A stretch of DNA of 64,000 bases from Hypomesus transpacificus (Eukaryota > Chordata > Actinopteri > Osmeriformes > Osmeridae), in NCBI RefSeq assembly GCF_021917145.1, contig NC_061075.1, positions 4,881,013 through 4,945,012 on the forward strand. The letters are read 5' to 3'. The translations under genes and the position numbers were made by a program. Shown here one piece after another: positions 1-10,895 of the stretch (position 1 is its first letter; each line of letters opens with the position of its first letter). A model generated the notes under the pieces. The model did not search any database. It saw nothing but the letters and a program-made list of their open reading frames with translations, and was not told where the DNA came from.

Positions 1-343
1 GTCTCTTGTGTTTAGCCAAAATGTGGCTAATACGAAATGACGCCTCAGTTGCAGCCTTACTTTGAGACGTAGGTTGTGAGAAAAGCGACTGTTGAGCCTT
101 CAACTCCACTTTCAGCTCCTGAACTTTTTTGGCGCGGATTGCGCTCTTTGGTGGATAGCAGTCTTTGAATTTCGGATGGTTAGTGTTGTGGTGCCGCTCC
201 AAATTCCCTCGCTTAGACAGTGCCTGTGGCTGGTGGCACAACATACACACACTCTTGTCTTTTACCAAGGTAAAGATGAATTCCTCCTCCCATTCATGAT
301 GGAAACTGTAGTTTTTCGCCCTCTTTCGTGGTGCCTCTGCCAT
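1..343 (-). CDS. BED zinc-finger N-terminus of a hAT transposase (or hAT-derived protein), partial
   Basis: The frame starts at an ATG whose complement is 341-343 and stays open for 114 codons to the window edge. It begins MAEAPRKRAKNYSFHHEWEE. A BED-type C-x2-C...H zinc finger follows (around CMLCH, then LERHHNTNHPKF), and then the conserved stretch around KAATEASFRISHILAKHK. This arrangement is familiar from fish and mammalian hAT proteins annotated as SCAND3-, ZBED- or GTF2IRD2-like. The family binds DNA through the BED finger and carries an RNase H-like catalytic core plus a hAT dimerisation region, both beyond the edge here. No stop or frameshift is present in the visible part, so it could be a young transposase or a domesticated gene. 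The inverted-repeat leader next to it favours a transposon copy. Confidence 0.75.
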   Translation of the reverse strand, partial: MAEAPRKRAKNYSFHHEWEEEFIFTLVKDKSVCMLCHQPQALSKRGNLERHHNTNHPKFKDCYPPKSAIRAKKVQELKVELKAQQSLFSQPTSQSKAATEASFRISHILAKHKR

Positions 344-664
344 GCTTGCTAACACTATGTGGACAACACGGCCGGGTAAATAAACAAACCAACGGCAACC
401 ACGCCCACAGGTATCCTGGGATAGCAGGTCTCTCAAAGGTCGTCTTCGGGAAAAAACGCCCATTTATTCTGTCGGTGAATTGCTTTGCAACATGCACAGG
501 CCAATATGCAAATCCAGGTACAAGAGAACGCGCGTTCAGTTTAAGAATCCTCCGCGTTCATGAATTAGTCGGAGATCAGTATTTCTGAAATTATTTTGGA
601 GATCGACAGGGAAAGTCTCCGAGATCGACACGTCGATCGCGATCGACAGGTTGGCGACCTCTGG
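1..664 (-). mobile_element. 5' end of a hAT-type DNA transposon, truncated by the window edge
   Basis: Read on the minus strand, the element begins near 664 with CAGAGGTCGCCAACCTG, a typical hAT terminal inverted repeat start (CAGNGGTCGNCAACCT). About 320 bp of untranslated leader follow, then an open BED zinc-finger reading frame from 343 down to position 1. The opposite terminus, the target duplication and the catalytic domain lie outside the window. The leader near 600-650 is rich in GATCGAC palindromes, as in hAT subterminal regions. The family assignment rests on the terminus plus the coding homology; element length is unknown. Confidence 0.75.
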
Positions 665-1146
665 TGTAAATGGACCAGGACTTGACGGTTTGAAAACAAG
701 AAAATGAAATGCTTTTTCTTCCATTGATTATCATCCAGAACCTGTATATAACCGCTTACTTTTCTTTCCAAACAGAATGTGTAGGGGATTTAATGTACAG
801 TATTGACCTCAAAATGTTGCCGGTAAAATGGAGTTGGAAATAAATGCAGTCAAAGAGAGAAAATGCAAATATAAAGTAAATGGTTCATTTGTTCACAAAC
901 ACATTTACAATTGTTTTAAAATGCTCATATTCAATGGGGTTAAATATCATGTTAATCAATGTCAGCATATTACTACTTCAGGTGGTATGTTGACGACTCA
1001 GTAAAGATTACAGTAAAGGTCAAAGGTGTTTCTCTGTGGCATTACATGGCCTCTAATGTTCCCTCGTTAAACCTGGGAGGTGGTTCATCTGACGTGAGTT
1101 CAACAATTCAGATAATCTACCTTCATCTACCACATGCTCTCTCCAT

Positions 1147-1148
<2 letters not shown>

Positions 1149-1193
<45 letters not shown>

Positions 1194-1240
1194 CTGTCTC
1201 TCTCCTTCTGTCTCTCTCTATCTGTCTCTCTTTCTCTCTC
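1149..1240. repeat. CT microsatellite, pure then degenerate
   Basis: Pure TC dinucleotides run from 1149 to about 1189, then an imperfect CT-rich tract with TCTG and TATC interruptions continues to about 1240. Confidence 0.95.
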
Positions 1241-1893
1241 TATTTGAGCTGCCTTTCCCATGTGCCGCTGGTGTGGTTAGACCAACCCAATAGGGAACTA
1301 CTGTGAAAACAGCTCTAGTTACCTTTGTTTCTGCCGCTATGCTCTTTACCAATTTTAACGATTGAAGCGTTTGAAGTTGTGAATGAAAAATGACAATACA
1401 CTAGGCATGACCCCAGACAAAAGGAAACCTGTGAGAGCGTTCACTGGCAATTACACACCGCAAAAGAATATGAAAACAGAGGGGGGAAAGGGATGAATGC
1501 CCCTGAGGAGTTGTAATCCAAAAAAAGGAAGCTGATACAAACTTTTTCTATGGTTAAAAAGGGATTTTTGGAGCCTATAAAAAATTCTCCTAAATTCATG
1601 AAAGGATTGTCTCCCCTTACTAGTGAAAGTGTGCTGTGATTTAGGTACATGTCCCAGAATGTATACTGTATTTAGTACTTCATATTTAAAGTATCATTTG
1701 TCTTGATAGTGAACATCAAAGGTTAAAAGTTCAAATAACTGTTTACTCCCTAGTATAAACAAGTAAACAAAGAGTTGTCTTAGAACTGTATTAAGGAGGT
1801 ACTTGGATGTAATACAGAAAATAGCCATCACCCAAAGAAAAAAGCAATGACTGGAGGCATGCAGACACATACAGACACACCACTACATTATTG

Positions 1894-2000
<107 letters not shown>

Positions 2001-3959
2001 ACAAATGCACAGACACACTAGCTACCTAGACAATTAGAAACGTCTGCTAATTCTGCTTTGGGAATTGTAGACAGTTTATGGGCCAGATACTGCACTTAAA
2101 AAGAACCAATTTGTTTGGGGCATGAAAGAGCAGAAAAGAATGACAATAAAACCTCGCTCTACGAGGTACAGATATCCCAAGGCCTTTCCCAAAAGGATGC
2201 AGCATCTTTTCCATTTGTGAATAGTGTTCTTATACAAGACAGATTGTGTGTGTGTGTATAGACTGACTGAAAGACTTGGCGTGTGTGTGCGCGCGCGCGT
2301 GTGATGGTTTACAGTCAATTGTGTTGACTCTGTGTCTGTTTTCCGCTCCCTTCACCCCATCTTATCTCTTCCTCATTAGTGGGCCCACTCAGTGCTGTGG
2401 CCATGAACACCATGGGTGGGTGTCTCCCCTCTTCCTCCCATTACACCCTAATAATAGGGAACGTCTCTCTGTCCCATAAAAAACCATGGGAGCGTGCATG
2501 ACTGTCTTGCAGACACCAAAGGATAGGAGATCTAATCCTCCATTTAAGTGCTTCTCACCACAAGAGGTCGCTCTGAGGGCCCTCGTCCTGAAATGGAACG
2601 GAATGAGATTGGATCCAAAAGCCGTCTGCCTCGTTCTAGTTTTTGTTCTTTTACCTTAATCTCTGTTGATTTTAGTGCTGTTTTTATTACTTCCGATTTC
2701 CAAGTGGAGTTAGACAAAGCGTTAAAAAGTAACGCTGAATCTTTCGACGGACGTGGCAGGGGGTAGTTCTGTCAAATTTGAGATCATCTCATCGTCTTGT
2801 GTATTCCCCCCTCAAACATGGAGCAGTGTCCAACAGTGAACACAAACGCCGAAAATAAAACTCTCTGTCATGTTCAAGGGATGTTGATTCTGCCTGGCCT
2901 CTGCTCCATGAATTTAAGATTCAAACCCCCCCACACGGAATGAAGCATCCATATAAAGTGAGTGGAAATACCAACTGGATGGACCAGATGTTCCCAACGT
3001 GGAGATGACACCATGGCGTCCATTTTGGGCTCCACCATCAAAAGCCACATGTCACGCGTCTGATCTCGCTGCTCTTTGAGACAGCAGCCGTGTAAACATC
3101 TGTCGCTCTATTTGAAGAACGTGCTGTGAGCTACATGGTCTTCTCTGATGCTCCCTTGTTAATAGCCTTTTCCACAGTGGCTCCCAAGCACAGTGATTCC
3201 TGCCATCTTCAGAAGGCTTGGGGGGGAGCGGGAAAGCTTATTATGTGTCAGAGGAGGAGGAATGAAAAGGATGCAAAACCCTCTGGCAAGAAGGTGTGTG
3301 TGCCAGCACGTATGAACAGCGCACACCTGTGCGTGTGGATATGTGTGTGTGTGTGCATGCGCAAAGTGGAGGCTGCTCTTGGAAAATCCAGACCATCGCA
3401 TCCCAATTCCGTGACATTTGGCCCCCTCTGCTGCCGGCGTAAGGGCAGCGTTCGGCTCTGGGAGGATGTGGCATGTCAGTCAGGTCGTGTCTTGGCTCTG
3501 AGGGAGGGAATGTTGGCAGCGGCTTCAAAAGTGCGTCGGCTGAGTCTTTGTCACTAAAGAGACCACAGTGGAATCATCGTGTCGGGAGAGGACAACTAAA
3601 TACTTCCAGGATGACACCACATCTGATATGTTTGCTTGTATTGTTGTGCAAAAGGCTGGTGGTATGACAGAACACCAGCAATTGAGAATGACAGATGATG
3701 TTTTTAGCAACAAAAAGCTATAAATAGTGAGGATGTTCTCAGCAAGCTGCATTCTTACCCCGTGTGGTTCTTCCTTAAGTGGATTTGAAGGAAGGAAAAT
3801 GTATTTTCATCAGATGTTTGAAACTGGAATTTTACTATTATTAATTATTTTTATTATGTAATATGTCTGAAACATTCAGTGTGGAAAATTGAAATTAAAA
3901 GCCTTTTATGTCAACACATCTACTGTTGACACAGGATTCCTATACCTCCTACACCAATA

Positions 3960-4711
3960 ACATGCCGCTTAGCTTTCATGGGCTTTTCAAAGCGAGCAAT
4001 AGGCTCAGAGATGCACAGGTCAGAGTGCTCTACGGTCAATGTATGAGGATAACTGAAAGCATCTCATTGAACCTCATGACATGATCATAATGTCTACTGT
4101 GGGTCTAAGAGATCTAACTGACCCATTATCAGTTGCCAGGAAACTTTACCACCAAACCTACGGTAGGCCAAATGCTCTTCCAGCACAGGTTGGGTTTGTG
4201 AGCAAATACAGGTCCTTGTCAAACACAACCCTGCACTCGTTCCCCTGTGAAAAACCCACCCAGTCTGCCCAGCAAACCACCAGCCTCAAAGTTTATGTGA
4301 ACAACCTCCATTTTGAATGGCTATTCATAACACAGTCGGTTAATAACAGGCCTCTGTGAAAAGTTTGACCAGAAAACAGTGTAACAGTTCAAAAGACCAC
4401 AAAGGGAGAAGTGGGAGACCCTGTGTTCTCCTTTTCCCCTTTTCCTTTTGGTATACTATTGAATACGGTCCATGAACGCTATTTATTTATTACCTTCTCC
4501 ATTTTGATTATTGGGGTCATGCAGTTCAGTGTCTGTTTATCCTGGAGGTCATTCGCTGTGGCAGTAGCTCATTTGGTGGCTGGAGAGGAAGAGGAGGGTG
4601 AAATCTAAGATGTAAGAACTAAATTGGTAGCAAATGTATAGCCCCAACATGCCCCTTAGCTTCAACATGTTTTTTTTTCTCAAAGTGAGCAATACGCTCC
4701 AAGATGCACAG
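3960..4711 (+). repeat. Dispersed pair of a ~60-bp repeat
   Basis: Positions 3960-4019 and 4648-4711 share the same order of words: ACATGCC(G/C)CTTAGCTT, then CAAAG(C/T)GAGCAATA, then AGATGCACAGG. The second copy carries a T-rich insertion in the middle. They lie about 690 bp apart in the same orientation. They could be a local duplication or two fragments of one interspersed repeat. Confidence 0.6.
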
Positions 4712-7403
4712 GCGGCTTCTTCTGTAATAATATTTCGACAGTGGTTATAAACGCAACCGGCGCCGTCTCCCAGCTTGGGCTGTTCCCGCGAAAGCGCTGT
4801 GTCGGGTTGTTTTGTTTCGATTTCATGAAGGCAGTCGGCGCAGTGGTCATAGATAACCAGACTGATCCTTTTATCACGCCTCTTCGCTTCCGCCTCCTAG
4901 CGGCAGCCAGTCTCTCTCTTTATGTCTATTTCTGTGTCTCTCCCTGTCTCTCTCTCTCTTTTTCTCTCTCTCTCTGTCTCCCTCTCACTCTCCTGGTTAT
5001 TATTGTCTGTGCATGTATGTGTGGTGAGCTTGGCTCCAGTCTCAGTGACATCAGTCCTCACTCAGTTTAAACACCTGCCTCACCAGCCTTGCAGTATATA
5101 GTATCAACCCTGGTTTACCAGGAATCGCCAGGTCATTGTTGAAAACAACATGTTGCCTGCCTGCCTGCCATCCCTCTTTGTCCATCGTCATTCTTTACTT
5201 CCTTGTCAGGTGCGTTTGGGTCCACTAGTCTAGCCCCCCCTTAACACCTTTTTCAGACACAGGTCTATCATGCTGTATGTACCTGATGAGACATAGATGA
5301 GGTAATAATCTGTCCATACAGGGAGATGCAGTACTGCAGTAATATTTTTGGATAGCCTTTCTAACACGCTCCTCAAATGCAAAAAAGAAGCTTTGGGGAA
5401 ATGATTCCACTCAAGTCTCTGTGATGACTTTGATAGTAACATTTTAATTTAGAAAGAGGCTAGTCTTCCTCGATTTAATGTAACTATGTAGCCCATAGGG
5501 CTTAATAAAACCAATGAGGCGATGAGATTGACAAACACATTTGTTGTTGCACGAGTAGAACATATGGTCAATCCCTGTGGTTGCACATAACAGCTTTCTT
5601 CATTGTTTTCTTCAATGTGTCCTCTATCCATCTGGTTAATTAGAAGTTTGTACTTCACAAGTTTATACTTTTTTTACTGGATCTGATTATGCTGTAACAC
5701 CCATAGGAGAGCTTATCAAAACATGATTCATCATCATTTAAGTTTGTACTAGTTTGTACAAGATATTCGGTTCCTCATACATCATTGATTCCCTGCCAGT
5801 CCTTGTTTTCTCTCTCTACTGGTGCTGTCTTTTGAAGCCATCAAAGGGGTTGAGAGTTATTTTTGACAAATTTGATAAATCAACCCTCTGGACTATAGGC
5901 GTCTGGTTGTCCTGGGCTGTGATTAGCAATCGTCGATTTACTTGTCAGGATGTTGCAGACTATGTTCATAGACCCAACCCAGCCAGCCAATCATAATTAA
6001 TGGCGCTATTGTAAACATTTGTCATCCTCCAGCCTGACTGAACAATACAGAAGGCCACTTTGTTTCCAAACTCCTACGACTTAAAGCTTTGTCCATGCTG
6101 CGAAGATCTCTCAAGGTGTTTTGGCAGGGGGGAGGGACACAGGAAGCAAGCTCTGGCTTTCGTCAAACTTCACGGGTAATGGCGTCGTCAGCGTGCCGCT
6201 TTGCGGCATGTGGGCGGTAATTAAGTTGACGGCTCGTACGACCTCCAGCCTGTTGGATCCTGCCTAGGCTACGCGATGCAAGCCCCTCAGGGCATGTGTC
6301 TAAACCCATCCCACCTGGGAGCAACCAAGCAGTGATTGAGACCCACTGAGTCACAAACACGCACACACACACAGCGAGAGATACTCTGGTGTCTATGCCT
6401 GCATTGTAGACGAGCGTGAGGGTATAGGAGAACGTGCGCGTGTCAACGTCTGTGTCCATGACGACATGATCTCCGTGCTGCTCTGTGTTGATTCAATTTC
6501 CCAGTCGCCTGCATTTGCCAAGTGAGATTGATGTTTGACATGGACGGTGCCACTGAAGAGCTGTGCCAAGTATCGTTGTTTCCATGCTTGTCTGGCATCT
6601 CAAACTGATTATCTGACGGCTTGTTCAAACGCTTCAAGGAAGGCATGTCTTTACTCAGTAATTAACATGGGGACAGTTTTTGTAATTAAAGTTTTGATCA
6701 AGGCGTGCATACATAAGATATATTCACTATGTCGTACTGTGAAAGATTTTTGTTAGACGTTTGTGTGACAAGACCACTAGGTGGCATAAAAGTCCTTTAA
6801 ATCAATGTGGTGTTCCGAAGTGATATTTTTTTCAAATGGCCAATTCAGAATCACGTCTTTAGTTAAATCAGGGTACAAAAAGGGGATGGCTGTGCAATAA
6901 GCTTCAAATTTCAATTGTAGGCCTAGTGTACAGAATGTTATATTTTCCTGTTCCTTCAAGTCCTGCAGTGGCTCTGGAGGACTACAAAACTGTAATATAT
7001 TACCTGGTGTATGAATCCAGCATAGTCAATTTCAACCCTTATGTTACATGTCTAAGACCTAAAGTTGAAACGCATCACAGGAGCTTCTTGTGTTTTGTTT
7101 TGCTTTCTTTCTTCAAGATCTCTTTTCTCAAACCAGTAATGTGTTTCCAGTTAAGCTAGCACTGTGGTTTGTACAAAGGGTTAATTAAATACAGTGTTCA
7201 CCAGATGCAGATGGAAAGTGTTGTCAGATGTGTGGCCCCCTAGACGTGCTCTCATTCTGTCTGTGACTGGGTTGGTTTCCAGGGCATGAAGGACCGAACC
7301 TGCACCGAGCGCGGATGACCAGGCTGTATCTCCGTGGCTGTGACCGGAGCTTACTTGCGTCCTTCACAAGTCTGTCGTTTGCTTCTGTGAAAGTGACCAT
7401 GGC

Positions 7404-7560
7404 GTTCAAGTTCAAGTCTTTTATTGTCAGATGCACAGAACGACACTGGGTCAGACAGGGTACTGAAATTCTTAGGACAAGGCAACGCAAAGCAACCTGA
7501 CATAACATAACAAATAAGTACACAGAACATAGACTACATCTATAATAAGCTCAAATGTAG
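7404..7560 (-). repeat. 3' end of a non-LTR retrotransposon (minus orientation)
   Basis: On the minus strand this reads as a retrotransposon 3' UTR ending in AATAAAAGACTTGAACTTGA, a familiar ending for 5'-truncated fish LINEs. No coding part is visible. The 5' limit is approximate, and the low-complexity A+T-rich stretch after 7540 may not belong to it. Confidence 0.5.
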
Positions 7561-8410
7561 TAAGCCTTCTAATATACAATATTCAATACAATATACTAAA
7601 CCTCTAAATACACATAATACACTTAATAACCTATACTAACCTTATAAACCTACCCTAACCCAAGACAAATGAAGAACAATAGTGCAATATTGCTGATAGA
7701 GAACATGGTGACAGTCTTACACGCAGCAGCTGCTCAAATAAGAATTCAAACGTTCCCAGAAGAGGAACGTCATCGACGGTATTTCTGATTGAGTGAGCGA
7801 ACATGTTTGGATGTTTTACACCGCGACATCCACCTGCTTGAATGCTATTTTCAACTTCAACCTCAACTTAGACTTTGATCCTCCAACATTGCACCGATAA
7901 CACCACACCATCGCCACAAACACACACAAACACTCCATATTTCCTACTGCCTTTATACACGTGTCAGACTGTGTTCATCTTCACACAAGTCAGACCGTCT
8001 GACCACCTTCTCGCGCAGCGCTGAGTCAAGCAGGCAGTGTACCCAGGTTACCCTCCTGATGCTTCTGAACATGTGGGGTGGAAACACAGATAAGAAACTC
8101 CATGCTGACACTCATTGACCTATGAATCTTGCACTCACCACCCATATGTAACACTTTACTGGTCAAAGACAAATAAAAGCTAACCTTTGCCTGAGTATAA
8201 CTACCTGTTATTGAACTGCAAAATTGTTTAACTTAGCTGTTCATGTGTAACTGTGGCAGCACACCCAGACAGATAATCAGGCATAATCAGGAGTAAACAG
8301 TTAGATGAGCATGATCATGTTCCACACTTTAGATGATTTTTGGGATAGACAATCTTGACAAACCATTATTTTTTAATTGTTTTCATTTCAAGTGGAGAAA
8401 CTGATGACTG
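7561..8410. other. Intergenic stretch, nothing recognised
   Basis: An A+T-rich start (7540-7660) with TACTAA/TATAC words, then unique sequence with no long open frame and no recognisable repeat family. Confidence 0.5.
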
Positions 8411-8567
8411 GTACATTTAGTCATTTTGCAGACGTGCTTATCCAGAGCGACTTACAGTAAGTACAGGGACATTCCCCCGAGACAAGTAGGGTGAAGTGCC
8501 TTGCCCAAGAACACAACGTAATTTGGCTCGGCCGGGAATCGAACTAACCGCTTAGCCACCTGACTCC
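8411..8567 (-). repeat. tRNA-derived SINE with L2-type tail, internally deleted head
   Basis: On the minus strand the element starts GGAGTCAGGTGGCTAAGCGG, resembling a tRNA 5' half with an A box. Much of the anticodon arm is missing before a B-box-like GTTCGATTCC. It ends in a tail with CTCTGGATAAGCACGTCTGC followed by AAATGACTAAATGTA. This tail matches the end of the L2 LINE at 10081 and of the SINE at 54911. It is a transposed copy, not a functional tRNA gene. Confidence 0.75.
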
Positions 8568-9435
8568 AGTAAGTGCCCATTGTGCAATACTATTGGAATT
8601 GAATGTTCAAAATATTACAAAAATCCCCAAATGCAGTCGTAGCAATTGTTGGAGGAAACTGAAAAGACTACTGTGTTTTTTCCTCTGGAGCAAAGCCAAT
8701 GTGATTTCCCCAAAATCTGTTGGTACATTATGCCAATGTGTCCTCATCCAGGGGTGAAAAGATAAAGAGAAAAGCAGAAGTGAAGAACTACAGCAGGTAT
8801 ACTGTGGTGCCACCGTAACAATGCTAATATCAGAGGTCTTGTCAGGTTGTAAGGTAGGAAAGTACATTAGAGAAGAAGTCAAAAGAATGAAAACAATAAT
8901 CACAGGTTGCTTTCATTCTGTTCAGCAAGAAACCTCAAATAAATCCGCACTTCATCATTTCGAAAGTCAAGTCTGAGAGTGTCCCGCCCACTTTCTGATA
9001 ACATCCAATCAACGGCCATCACAATTTGCCACTTGCCTTTCTATATTGTTATTGGAGGATGGCTGATTAGCTAAATTGCCATGGGCTTACTAGTAGAACC
9101 AAATGCAGTACAAAGCAACACAGGATGAAGGGATCAAATCAGGGGTATTTAATGACAGGGTAGGGGAGTGAGGAAGGCAGGACAAGAGGCTAGGCAGGGA
9201 AGGCAGGCAGGTGGGAACTGGGGAGAGGAAGCACGAACACAACAACAAACGATCTGGCGGTGAGTGGATGGAGAACCGGAGTACCTACGCTGCGGGGTGA
9301 TGATGAGCCACAGGTGTGAATGTTGGGCAGGTGGTGTGGAAGACGTGTACTGGAATCACAGGAGCCTGGAGCCAAGCCTATTCGACAGGGGAGAACAGAA
9401 GACACAATGGAAGAGGGAAACACAAGGGGAATAAT
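8568..9435. other. Intergenic stretch with probable old repeat
   Basis: No gene is seen. From about 9112 to 9430 the sequence is purine-rich and resembles dispersed fish repeat material (a start at ACAAAGCAACACAGGATGAA, then GGCAGG-rich DNA), but I cannot assign a family or limits. Confidence 0.4.
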
Positions 9436-9685
9436 GCTAGGGACACACAATACGATTTTTTTTATCTTATAAGATTTTCAAACTGTGAGAGACCACAAAC
9501 ATAAGGACAAAAAATCCTAGATTTAGCCATTTTGCTCCTACAGTGTGTGGTCACTCTTAACACACCTCACACCAAGGGAACATCTGATAAAATCTGCAGA
9601 ATCATCAAGATAATTGGGACATATGTTACTTAGGATTGTCGGAAGGGCCAAAATCGGCCCGATTATCCTGTGGTGTGTCCCCAGC
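9436..9685. mobile_element. Short non-autonomous inverted-repeat DNA element (MITE-like)
   Basis: The left end reads GCTAGGGACACACAATACGA. The reverse complement of the right end reads GCTGGGGACACACCACAGGA. This gives imperfect terminal inverted repeats enclosing 250 bp of non-coding sequence. I could not find a clean target duplication, so the superfamily is undetermined. Confidence 0.55.
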
Positions 9686-10080
9686 ATGACTCGAGGCACA
9701 GTCGAGACCGTGACATATACATACACCACCATAGCACAATCAGTATCAGTGTCTGTATTTTGTATGTTATGAATTGTAGTTGTTTTGCTGATTTTAGCTA
9801 AGAATGTTGAGAACTGTGCAGATACTGTACTGTTGGTGTGTTCCAGCATCAAAAAACTGTACTGTCTGATAATAACTGACTTTCCACACCTGTCTGACAT
9901 CCGTGGGAATTAAATCCTTTTACATTTACCTTTTACACTTTTTACACTCACGTTGTCACACATCCGGCACAGACACTGTGACAAAGTATGAGGAGGATAT
10001 GTGGGGGTTGGTCGATGATTTACAAAATTCTTTATTAAATGACTGAAGAAACTTCCAGCAACATGACCAATGATGTGTCA
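9686..10080. other. Intergenic stretch, nothing recognised
   Basis: Short open frames only, with no splice-site pairs or repeat signatures that I can support. Confidence 0.5.
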
Positions 10081-10895
10081 CATTTACATTACATTTACAT
10101 TACATTTATTCATTTAGCAGACGCTTTTGTCCAAAGCGACTTCCAAGAGAGAGCTTCACAAAGTGCATAGGTCACTGATAATAACAACAAGATAGCCCCA
10201 CAGCATTGCGGGTAGTCAAAGACAAGAAGTACATATTGTGAACAACCAAAAAATAGTGCTAAAGGGAAGAGACCATAAGAGCATGAGGTTAAACAAGTTA
10301 AAAATTACACAACATTGATCTCTAAGTGCAGGTGTACCTGTAGGAAAGCAATAAAAATAGGATTAACTAAAAAAGAAGAATACAACAGTTTAAATCAGCT
10401 ACCACTAACCAACAAGAGCAACAGTCTAAGCAAGAGTCATTGTGAACCTTGAGGAAACTAGCGTTGGATTCAGCAAACCATTCCTAAGTACCATTGTACT
10501 CCCGGAACAAGTGCGTCTTGAGCCTTCTCTTGAAGGTGGAGAGACAGTCCGTGTCTCTGATGGAGGTGGGGAGTTGATTCCACCACTGGGGTGCCAGGCA
10601 GGAGAAGAGCTTGTGCTGGGACCGGGCGGTCTTGAGAGGTGGGACCACCAGGCGGTTGTCTGAAGAAGACCGTAGGTGGCGGGTGGGGGTGTAAGGCTGC
10701 AGGAGAGACTTGATGTAGTCGGGCGCAGTTCCATTCACTGCTCGGAAGGTCAGTACCAGGGTCTTGAATCTGATGCGGGCCGTTATGGGTAGCCAGTGGA
10801 GGGAGATGAGGAGCGGGGTAACGTGCTCAGACAGGTATCTCCTGATCTTCCGGATGTTGTAGAGGGTGAATCTACACGACCGGGAGACCGCAGCA
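10081..10895 (-). mobile_element. 5'-truncated L2-type LINE
   Basis: On the minus strand a reverse-transcriptase C-terminal coding remnant (10895 down to about 10484) is followed by about 330 bp of 3' UTR. The element ends with CGACTTTGGACAAAAGCGTC-like tail sequence and a short terminal repeat of ATGTAA units at 10081-10115. The tail is shared with the SINEs in this window. The copy lacks the endonuclease and most of the reverse transcriptase, as expected for target-primed insertion with 5' truncation. Confidence 0.8.
10484..10895 (-). pseudogene. LINE reverse-transcriptase C-terminal remnant
   Basis: The minus-strand frame contains SLHWLPITARIRFKTLVL, then AVNGTAPDYIKSLLQPYTP, then APQWWNQLPTSIRDTDCLST and a terminal FKRRLKTHLF. 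These are the standard C-terminal landmarks of L2/CR1-clade ORF2 proteins. Everything upstream of them, including the catalytic YADD motif, is missing, so the fragment cannot encode a working enzyme. The frame is open from about 10895 to a stop at 10484. Confidence 0.8.

Noticed and set aside
4081..4359. 92-codon plus-strand gene
   Set aside because: No family signature, no splice or promoter context, and composition like its surroundings.
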